This document shows, in pieces, positions 1 to 5,901 of a DNA stretch of 7,060 nt. Both the position numbers and the translations under genes were made by a program. Under the pieces are notes generated by a model. It was given only the letters and a program-made list of their open reading frames with translations, was not told the origin of the DNA and made no database searches. Numbering within the stretch: position 1 is the stretch's first letter; the number at the start of each line of letters is the position of its first letter. Source of the stretch: Spirochaetia bacterium (GTDB taxonomy: Bacteria; Spirochaetota; Spirochaetia; Treponematales; Treponemataceae); assembly GCA_900769975.1 (NCBI GenBank), contig CAAGIR010000060.1, positions 1 to 7,060 on the forward strand. Direction: 5' to 3'.

Positions 1-2
1 AA

Positions 3-89
3 CTCATTGACGATTTTATATTTTATTACAATAATGAGCGTATCCAGCAAAATCTTGGCTGGAAAACTCCAACCGAGACAGCTGCTTAA
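3..89 (+). CDS. IS3-type transposase, C-terminal end (partial)
   Basis: The open frame enters from the left edge and gives 28 residues before TAA, ending FYYNNERIQQNLGWKTPTE-TAA. A YYN-x-x-RIQ-x-x-LGW-x-TP pattern just before the stop is the usual C-terminus of the DDE integrase-core transposase (OrfB) of IS3-family elements. The catalytic residues would lie upstream, outside the window. The stop is followed at once by a terminal-repeat-like sequence, as expected at the right end of such an element. The gene is on the opposite strand to the operon and converges on it. The family call rests on this short tail plus the terminal repeat; other rve-type transposases such as IS481 have similar tails. 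Confidence 0.65.
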   Translation, partial: LIDDFIFYYNNERIQQNLGWKTPTETAA

Positions 90-91
90 AC

Positions 92-116
92 TGTCCTAGA
101 ATTTGGGGTCAGTTCA
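92..116 (+). mobile_element. Right terminal inverted repeat of the IS3-type element
   Basis: The sequence begins TGTCCTAGAA and ends GGGGTCAGTTCA. Read on the other strand it starts TGAACTGACCCC and ends TAGGACA, which is the style of IS150-group IS3 termini (TGxACTGACCCC...GGACA). It starts 3 nt after the transposase stop and ends in CA, the usual outer dinucleotide of IS3 elements. The left end and any target duplication are outside the window, so the boundary at 116 is inferred from one end only. Confidence 0.6.
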
Positions 117-146
117 GCTTACCCCCTAAAACCCCCGGCCATCAGA

Positions 147-261
147 AAAAAGGGGGACAGACCTTGATAAAAAAATGGGGTCAGACCTCGTTCATTTACT
201 TGCCACTGAAAAATGGGGTCAGACCTTGTTCTGTTAGGCCTCGTTCTGTTATTTGCGACTG
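147..261. repeat. Cluster of three imperfect GGGGTCAGACCT repeats
   Basis: Two copies of AAAAATGGGGTCAGACCTyGTTC lie at 171-193 and 209-231 and differ at one base in 23. A third, more diverged copy (AAAAAGGGGGACAGACCTTG) lies at 147-166. The sequence after copy one, CCTCGTTC...TTGCCACTG at 186-208, recurs at 239-261 with 19 of 23 bases matching, and CCTyGTTCTGTTA occurs at 224-236 and again at 239-251. The core GGTCTGACC is a small palindrome. Similar GGGGTCAGA-type short repeats are found next to transposases in various bacteria (from memory, not checked). The cluster sits between the IS end and the operon and reaches into the end of the batD-like gene. Confidence 0.7.
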
Positions 262-1628
262 CAGATAACTTTTTCTTTTTCGCACCAGCCTGTATTTTCG
301 GGGGACTGAACGTAAAACCATTTTTCTGTTTGTTCAAGAATTTTTACTGTACTGCCGGCGTCACATTCTGTTTGGTTGACGGCATTTTTATCTGGAATGG
401 CGTACAGTTTTCCGCCTGTAAACACGCCGATTTTAGTTTTAGAAAAAACCACTAATAAAACAAAAAAGGCAGCAACGAGAACAAAAGCACATTCGGCGAT
501 TTTCCACTTCATTTTTTGCATTTTGCCCAAAATCACAAATATCACGATAACCGCAAAAATTCCTACACAAATGAAAATCACTATCAGCTGCAAAACTCTT
601 TTCAGCCCTATTTTATGGGCTTTTTCCTTACATTCTTCGTAAGTCAGTTTTTCTGAATGTGGTTCGCCTTCTTTTTCAGCGTCAAATTTTTCTTCATCTA
701 CAGAAAATGCGTCATCAAAAATGTTTTCGTCCGATTTTTTCACATTATTTTGTTTTATATCATCAGAATTTCGGTTTTTTTCTGCTTTCAGATATTCTAT
801 AAAATGATTTGTAAATTTGATTTCCTCTTTTTCGCCATTATAGTTTTCCACCTGCACAGAAAAATCCGGTAACTGCTGCAGCGAATTTTGCCCCCCCAGA
901 AGTGAAAATTCTGCCAGCGGAATTAAATCTTCAGAAACAGGATAATCATATTCGCTTTTATCCTGAAAATTTTGCTTTTTGTAATCATATTCATTTGTAA
1001 GTTTTAAAATTGAGTTTTTGGGAATTTCATAGTCAAACGAAAATATTTTTCTAGCAAACTGAACATTTACGCTAAAATCCGCCGCATTTCCTTTTTGCTT
1101 TATACTTGTATTTTCTTCTGATGTGTTTGAAATTATCGTTCCGTCTTCAAAAACAAGCACTATCTGTGGCCGTTCTTTTGAAAAATCTTTTTTGATTGTA
1201 ACCGCTGGAAAATCAACACTTTTCTTTTCTGTTTTTCCGTCAATTTTCACAAAAACCGAAATATCATCAAAATTATAATACCCCTCTTGGGTAAAAGAAA
1301 GCCATAAATCTATTCGGGTGCCTTTTATTTTATAATCTTCTGTTTTTCGCAACATTTTAAACTGAACACCAGATGGAAAAGGCGGAATATCAATTTCTAT
1401 CTGATTTGGCGAAAATTCTGGAATGTGCAGTACAAAATCCAGCTCTTCATTAACGAAAAAGTTCTGATTTTCTTCTGGAACAAACTGTAAATGCGAATTT
1501 TTTTCTGAAAAGTTTTGTCCGTTTTTTTCAGTTTGAGCTGCAACAGAAAATCCCATGTTTAATATCAGAAAAAAAACTAGTAGTCTGCTGAAAGATCTTG
1601 ATTTTGATTTACTTCCGAGTTTTTCCAT
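249..1628 (-). CDS. batD: BatD-like exported protein with BatE-like SH3 C-terminus
   Basis: 459 residues, last gene of the operon. A basic n-region and hydrophobic core form a signal peptide (about 1-31, cleavage near SVAA|QT). Residues about 45-285 are beta-rich and resemble the Ig-like N-terminal half of BatD proteins. A charged, acidic linker (about 283-335) follows, then two membrane spans (346-368 and 376-396) separated by a short basic loop, then an SH3-type domain (about 402-456) with the typical endings W-F-Y-V and NTGWCEKE. Two spans plus SH3 is the C-terminal plan of BatE, so this looks like a BatD/BatE composite. Topology puts the beta domain and the SH3 domain in the periplasm. 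The start is chosen because it gives the signal peptide and has an AAGGAG site 8 nt upstream, although it overlaps the previous gene by 52 nt. The last three codons and stop lie in repeat DNA. Three cysteines (422, 449, 456) sit in the SH3 region. The BatD assignment rests mainly on context and layout. Confidence 0.75.
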   Translation of the reverse strand: MEKLGSKSKSRSFSRLLVFFLILNMGFSVAAQTEKNGQNFSEKNSHLQFVPEENQNFFVNEELDFVLHIPEFSPNQIEIDIPPFPSGVQFKMLRKTEDYKIKGTRIDLWLSFTQEGYYNFDDISVFVKIDGKTEKKSVDFPAVTIKKDFSKERPQIVLVFEDGTIISNTSEENTSIKQKGNAADFSVNVQFARKIFSFDYEIPKNSILKLTNEYDYKKQNFQDKSEYDYPVSEDLIPLAEFSLLGGQNSLQQLPDFSVQVENYNGEKEEIKFTNHFIEYLKAEKNRNSDDIKQNNVKKSDENIFDDAFSVDEEKFDAEKEGEPHSEKLTYEECKEKAHKIGLKRVLQLIVIFICVGIFAVIVIFVILGKMQKMKWKIAECAFVLVAAFFVLLVVFSKTKIGVFTGGKLYAIPDKNAVNQTECDAGSTVKILEQTEKWFYVQSPENTGWCEKEKVICSRK

Positions 1629-4120
1629 TGCTTCTGCTCCTTCTCCTTAATATGATTAAAAATTTGTTCTTCCAAATCATCATTTTTCTTTTGAGTTTCA
1701 CCTGCGGGAATTGCCTTGCTTGAATTCTGGTGAACTTTTGCCTGTATCATCTGCCTTGAAATTTCCAGATTAATTTTTGCATCTATTTTTGTATTGTCTG
1801 TCTGGATTGCCTTTTTAAAATATTCCGAGGCATTTTCAAAATCGCCGTACTTATAATAAATAATTCCTGCATTATAATAGGAAGAAAATTTTACATTTTC
1901 AGGTGAATCTTGTGTAATTTTCAAAAAATTTTCCAGTGCAATATCATCTTCACCAAGCATCGAGTACGCTGCTCCCAGATTATAGGTGGCGTAATCAGAA
2001 TTTATGGATTTTTCTTCATTATTTTCCGAAACTTTTGTAAAGCAGGAGATCGATTTCTGGAATTTTTTTTGCTGATAATATGTGGTGCCTTTCAAAATAT
2101 TCATGGTATCAGATTTACACCCTGAAAAAACGACAAAAACCATCAGCAATATTAAAAATGCGGTCGTTTTGGGCGGTGCTTTTTTGGATTGCCCTGTTGT
2201 TTTCGTTTTGGGCGGTGTACTCTTTTTGTTTTTGTTCATATTATTTGCATTTTTTTTAAACTCCATCTCTGTCAGAATAAAACTCAAACAAAATGTTATA
2301 ATTGCCAGAAGGATAAAAAATTTATATCTGATTATTGGTTTTGTTTCGTAAGTTGTCACAAAACTTGCTTTTTCTGCTGATTTTAGATTGTCCAGAATTT
2401 TCAGTGCGGAACCTTTTTCATTGGAATTCACATAAGCGAGTTTTGTTTTTGTTTTGAGAATTTTCATTTTTTCTGTTATGGAAGTAATCAATAATTGCGT
2501 TTCTTTTTCGCGTAAGGAAGTTTCCACTACTGTTTTTCCATCACCTGCAAGCGTTTTTGTATTTTCTGTTCCGCCAAATCCAATAATCGTAACAGAAATG
2601 CCTTCTTTTGCACAAATTTCCAGGCTTTTTTTCAATTCACCGTCGGTTTCTTCACAATCCGTAAAAAGCCAGATTTGCCCCGCAAATTTTTCCCTGGAAA
2701 AACTTTCTTTTGCTTTTAAAATTCCTTTGCCCAGACTTGTTCCTGGGACTGTCATCAAAGAAGGTGACATAACATCCAGCAGTGATTCTATTATCAGAAA
2801 ATCTTGCGTTGCAGGAATGGCAAGTACACCATCGCCTTTGGCAAGCACAACAGAAGTTGGTGTGCCGTTCATTTTTGAAAGCAATTTTTTTGCATAAACA
2901 CACGCTGCCTGTAATCTGGAGGTATTTTCCTGACAATCTTTTGCCATCATACTGTTTGAAATATCAAAAACCATCGAAACACAATCACCAGTTTTCTGAA
3001 CGGCTTCCAGTTTTGTTCCAAAGCAAATATCCATCTTTGCCATCATCAGCCATAAAAATGAAAATGATATCAAAACACCTTTAAAGATGAGCTTTTTTTT
3101 ATATTTTATGCAGACAAATTCTTTTAAAACCACCATTTTGATAAAAACTACTAAAATGAAAATTATCAACACCACCGTCAGAATTTTTTTGTAAAGTTTG
3201 ATTGTTGTGACTTCGTAAATAAAATTTTGTGCAACACTTTCAATTTTCGTGACATTTTGCAAAACTTCTTTTAATTCTTCTATTGTTTTTGATTCAAAAT
3301 AACGTCCGCTACCAATTTCAGCTATTTTTTTTAATGATGCACTGTCAAAATTTGAATCCAGATAGCCTGAATATTTTTTTCCTGTTACTGGTTCCGTATA
3401 TTCAAGCGGAACTGTCCCCTTTGAACCTATTCCGACAACATAAAGTGAAATATTGTTTTCTGCTGCAAGTTTTGCCGCCGTTTCGGGATGTATTTCTCCA
3501 GCATTATTTTCGCCATCAGTCAGCAAAATAATACATTTTCTTGGTGCATTTGAAGATATAAGATGATAAATTGCCGTACAAATTCCATCACCAATGGCAG
3601 AACCGTTTCCCAAATTTCCAATCACAAGATTTTCCACCTGTTCATAAAAAAAAGAAAAATCTGTAGTGACGGGAACAACGACAGAAGCATTACTTCCCAA
3701 AGCAACCATGCCAAACCGCCCGCTTTCTGTTTCACCTAAAATAGAAAAAATTGCATTTTTTGACGCATCCAGTCGCGAAATGTCATTTTGAACGCTTACA
3801 TCCTTTGCGGCCATAGAAGGACTTGTGTCCACCACAAAAATTACATCAGTTCCGAGCGTTGTGTAAACTTTTTTTTGTTCCGAAATAACAGGATCAGCCA
3901 ATGCCAAAACAGCAAGGAAAAATCCTAAAGTCACCGCAATTTTTGAAAAAACAGAAAAAAATCTATGAATTTTTCCTTTCCACACAAAACTACCGCCATT
4001 CCAGTCTGCAAGCACCGCTTTAAATGTTATTTTTTTAAAAATCCCAATTTTTCTTAATATAAAAAAGGCTGGAATAAGCAAAATCAAAAAAAGTGCATAA
4101 ATATTCTGAAACGATATCAT
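1577..4120 (-). CDS. batABC: BatA-BatB-BatC fusion: two VWA domains and TPRs
   Basis: 847 residues that correspond to three proteins usually encoded separately. BatA part: spans at 4-22 and 59-76, VWA domain about 90-290 with MIDAS residues D98-x-S-x-S102, S174 (where Thr is usual) and D202, then a span at 310-331. BatB part: span at 345-362, second VWA about 380-560 with D386-x-S-x-S390, T461 and D488, then a span at 598-617. A Lys/Pro-rich linker (about 621-652) leads to a hydrophobic stretch ending in VFSGC (Cys668), which looks like a lipoprotein signal. Three TPR-like units follow (about 681-700, 711-740, 746-777), as in BatC, with a hydrophilic tail. Basic residues fall on the cytoplasmic side of each span, placing both VWA domains and the TPRs in the periplasm. 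The start overlaps the previous stop as ATGA. The protein probably assembles with BatD and is served by the MoxR ATPase (known for the family). A8 tracts lie near both domain junctions; see findings. Confidence 0.88.
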   Translation of the reverse strand: MISFQNIYALFLILLIPAFFILRKIGIFKKITFKAVLADWNGGSFVWKGKIHRFFSVFSKIAVTLGFFLAVLALADPVISEQKKVYTTLGTDVIFVVDTSPSMAAKDVSVQNDISRLDASKNAIFSILGETESGRFGMVALGSNASVVVPVTTDFSFFYEQVENLVIGNLGNGSAIGDGICTAIYHLISSNAPRKCIILLTDGENNAGEIHPETAAKLAAENNISLYVVGIGSKGTVPLEYTEPVTGKKYSGYLDSNFDSASLKKIAEIGSGRYFESKTIEELKEVLQNVTKIESVAQNFIYEVTTIKLYKKILTVVLIIFILVVFIKMVVLKEFVCIKYKKKLIFKGVLISFSFLWLMMAKMDICFGTKLEAVQKTGDCVSMVFDISNSMMAKDCQENTSRLQAACVYAKKLLSKMNGTPTSVVLAKGDGVLAIPATQDFLIIESLLDVMSPSLMTVPGTSLGKGILKAKESFSREKFAGQIWLFTDCEETDGELKKSLEICAKEGISVTIIGFGGTENTKTLAGDGKTVVETSLREKETQLLITSITEKMKILKTKTKLAYVNSNEKGSALKILDNLKSAEKASFVTTYETKPIIRYKFFILLAIITFCLSFILTEMEFKKNANNMNKNKKSTPPKTKTTGQSKKAPPKTTAFLILLMVFVVFSGCKSDTMNILKGTTYYQQKKFQKSISCFTKVSENNEEKSINSDYATYNLGAAYSMLGEDDIALENFLKITQDSPENVKFSSYYNAGIIYYKYGDFENASEYFKKAIQTDNTKIDAKINLEISRQMIQAKVHQNSSKAIPAGETQKKNDDLEEQIFNHIKEKEQKQWKNSEVNQNQDLSADY
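1637..1642 (-). promoter_or_regulatory. Shine-Dalgarno site of the batD-like gene, inside batC
   Basis: On the minus strand an AAGGAG stands 8 nt before the ATG at 1628, with a second AAGGAG at 1643-1648. Both are inside the 3' end of the preceding coding sequence. This site decides the start: it supports the ATG at 1628 despite the 52-nt overlap. Confidence 0.8.
2164..2217 (-). repeat. 15-bp exact direct repeat in the BatB-BatC linker
   Basis: TCGTTTTGGGCGGTG occurs at 2164-2178 and at 2203-2217 (plus-strand reading), 39 bp apart, that is 13 codons. It encodes the two PPKT motifs of the Lys/Pro/Thr-rich linker (residues about 636-639 and 649-652). The spacing keeps the frame, so it probably arose by a small in-frame duplication. 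Confidence 0.75.
2237..2257 (-). other. Poly-A8 tract with -1 frame stop and ATG at the BatB/BatC junction
   Basis: Reading the minus strand, GAG TTT is followed by eight A (2250-2257). In the annotated frame translation continues into the BatC part. In the -1 frame (one extra A, or a backward slip) the codons become AAA AAA AAA TGC AAA TAA, so BatB would end at 2241-2243. One base later comes ATG (2237-2239), in the BatC frame, at the head of a sequence with a lipobox. This is either a functional slippage site or the scar of a recent single-base loss that fused two genes. The arrangement is seen directly; its function is inferred. Confidence 0.45.
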
Positions 4121-5013
4121 CTAAACTGTCCGTCCTTGCCTTCTGCTTCGAGAGTTTTAATTATTTCTTCTGTTTTACGCACAATTTCTTTTTTTTCATC
4201 ATTTTCAAAAGTGCAGTTTTTTCCATATCTTATAAAATCTGTCCGTATAAAAAATCCCACCAATTCATCAAATTTTTCACTTTTATTATCATCTAGCAAA
4301 CCCTGGGTGATTGTCAAAAACTCCGCTTTCATTTGCGATGTAGCACAATTTTCAAAAGGATAGTCAAATTTTACATGCAGATACGACCTCATTATGTGCT
4401 GAAAATCTTGAGAAAAATCTTTATCCGAATAATCAGCGATTTTAGACAAATTACGGAGCGTTTTTTTCCTGTTTTTATTATATTTATATTTTAAAACTTG
4501 ATTTTTTATAAAAAACATTACCTTTTTTCGTTTAACAATTAAATGAACAAACAAACATATTAATAGAAGAAAACATAACAAAAATGCAAAAATTTTGTAT
4601 GTCGTGTACGGAAGCAAAAGCGGGCCAGAATTTTCCTTTATTTCTTTTGTACCAGTCTGTTCTGTAATGGAGGCAATATTCACAGGTGAAAATTCAAGAA
4701 TTTGTTCGCCAATTTTTAAACTTGGGAATTGAATTTTTCCAGTCGTCCAGGGAATAAATTTTACAGACAATTCATAAAAATCAACACCAATGCACGAAAT
4801 TTCCATATCAAGAATTTCATATTCATTCAAATTTACAGGTTCAACAAAAGATGATATAGAAATTTTTGCCGTTTCAGTTAGATTTTTATCCGCATTAGCA
4901 TCAGATTTTTGAAAAATTATTTCATTTGAATTAAAATTACATTTCAGTTCTGCCTTATCGCCAATAAAAACCTGTTTTGGAATAAGAATTTGCTGTGTTT
5001 TTATATTTGCCAT
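4117..5013 (-). CDS. Single-span membrane protein, BatD/DUF4381-like layout
   Basis: 298 residues of no family I can name with certainty. The N-terminal part (1-130) is beta-rich with a VFIGDKAELKC start that recalls the Ig-like modules of BatD proteins. One strong span lies at about 138-160, followed by a very basic stretch (161-185) and a helical C-terminal domain (190-295) containing FQHIMRSYL and FIRTDFIRYG. Proteins with this plan (DUF4381 or short BatD-like) often lie between the DUF58 gene and batA, which is where this one is. Basic residues after the span place the C-terminus in the cytoplasm and the N-terminal domain outside, yet no signal peptide is visible. The ATG directly follows the TAA of the DUF58 gene, in the same frame, with AAAGGA (5020-5025) 6 nt upstream, so the start cannot be moved upstream. 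The gene ends in an ATGA overlap with batABC. Confidence 0.8.
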   Translation of the reverse strand: MANIKTQQILIPKQVFIGDKAELKCNFNSNEIIFQKSDANADKNLTETAKISISSFVEPVNLNEYEILDMEISCIGVDFYELSVKFIPWTTGKIQFPSLKIGEQILEFSPVNIASITEQTGTKEIKENSGPLLLPYTTYKIFAFLLCFLLLICLFVHLIVKRKKVMFFIKNQVLKYKYNKNRKKTLRNLSKIADYSDKDFSQDFQHIMRSYLHVKFDYPFENCATSQMKAEFLTITQGLLDDNKSEKFDELVGFFIRTDFIRYGKNCTFENDEKKEIVRKTEEIIKTLEAEGKDGQFR

Positions 5014-5898
5014 TTACTTTCCTTTATTTTTTAATGCCGCATTTAGAACTTGCAAAGGTTCATCTTTTGTATTCATTAAAACAGGATAAACGCAGTGCTG
5101 CAAACAAAAATCCTTCCATTTTTTTTCTTTCTGCTGATTGTAGTTCAGCCATTCTTTTTTCAGTTTTTCCGATGATGATGGCAGTACCATTTTCACATTG
5201 CTTTCTATATCTTCAAAAGTTGCCGTACCCACCACAGGAAGCTGCCTGTCAAAATCATCACACAAACGCACCGCTATTACATCATTTTTTTGGGCAAGTC
5301 TCGTCATAGATTTTGTCCATCCGTCCGTTTTAAAATCAGAAAAAACAAAAACAAGCGATTTTTTCTTTAATAATTTAAATGCACCGTTTAAAGCATTGTC
5401 CAGGGCAGAACCTGCAGTTTGATTTTCACGCTCTTCTTCAAGCTTTTTTAAAATAAGCAAAGTTTGATTTTTACTCAAAGCAGGTTTAAGCGAAAAATTT
5501 ATTTCGCCATCAAAAAAAACAGCACCAATTGGACACGAATTCATCTCGCACGCAAGCGTCAGCAAGGCAACTGCTTCACTTTCTGTTTCATATTTCGACT
5601 TTTTTGCATTTTTTTCCATCATTGACAAGGAATTATCCACAATCAGAAAAACCTGAAGTTCCCTTTCTTCTTCAAAAACCTTTACAAAAGGATGCCCCAT
5701 CCGTGCCGTAACATTCCAGTCTATCGTACGGATATCATCACCGCGAATATATTCACGCACCCCTTCAAATTCAATTCCCTGGCCTTTAAACAACGAACGA
5801 AAATTGCCGTTTTTAAGATTATATGCTAAATCTTGTGCCAAAAGCTTAAGATACGAGGCTTTCTTTATTAGGTTTTCATTTTTTAGAATTTCAGTCAT
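5014..5898 (-). CDS. DUF58 / VWA-domain protein of the MoxR-Bat operon
   Basis: 294 residues, soluble, no signal peptide or membrane span. The DUF58 signature lies at residues 41-66 (GIEFEGVREY, RGDD, RTIDW and TAR). The VWA fold follows, with MIDAS-type residues D88-N-S-L-S92, GSALDNAL at 163-170 where a Thr is more common, and FSDF with D188. The C-terminus (YPVLMNTKDEP) is typical of the family, so the protein is complete. DUF58 proteins are nearly always encoded next to MoxR ATPases and are thought to act with them as a cytoplasmic pair (known for the family); the substrate here is unknown. The ATG comes 3 nt after the moxR stop, and no Shine-Dalgarno sequence is visible in front of it (TTCCATAAAAAATG), which suggests translation coupled to moxR. 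Confidence 0.9.
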   Translation of the reverse strand: MTEILKNENLIKKASYLKLLAQDLAYNLKNGNFRSLFKGQGIEFEGVREYIRGDDIRTIDWNVTARMGHPFVKVFEEERELQVFLIVDNSLSMMEKNAKKSKYETESEAVALLTLACEMNSCPIGAVFFDGEINFSLKPALSKNQTLLILKKLEEERENQTAGSALDNALNGAFKLLKKKSLVFVFSDFKTDGWTKSMTRLAQKNDVIAVRLCDDFDRQLPVVGTATFEDIESNVKMVLPSSSEKLKKEWLNYNQQKEKKWKDFCLQHCVYPVLMNTKDEPLQVLNAALKNKGK

Positions 5899-5901
5899 TT
5901 T

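Noticed and set aside
122..156. Possible terminator for the operon: CCCCC / GGGGG followed by TTTT on the minus strand (152-156 with 132-136)
   Set aside because: Five-base stem, 15-nt loop and a short T run are too weak, and it lies inside repeat DNA; no convincing terminator is visible.
119..337. 72-codon minus-strand frame across the repeat cluster and the end of batD
   Set aside because: It overlaps the SH3-coding end of the batD-like gene in another frame and its product is just translated repeat (RTRSDPIFQW-type) with no start signal.
2063..2070. Another A8 tract in the TPR part (QQKKF)
   Set aside because: A slip here leads only to a truncated product with no restart; A8 or T8 runs occur several times in this gene and most have no special context.
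2454..2897. 147-codon plus-strand frame opposite VWA2
   Set aside because: It mirrors a clearly conserved VWA coding region on the minus strand and has no recognisable protein features.
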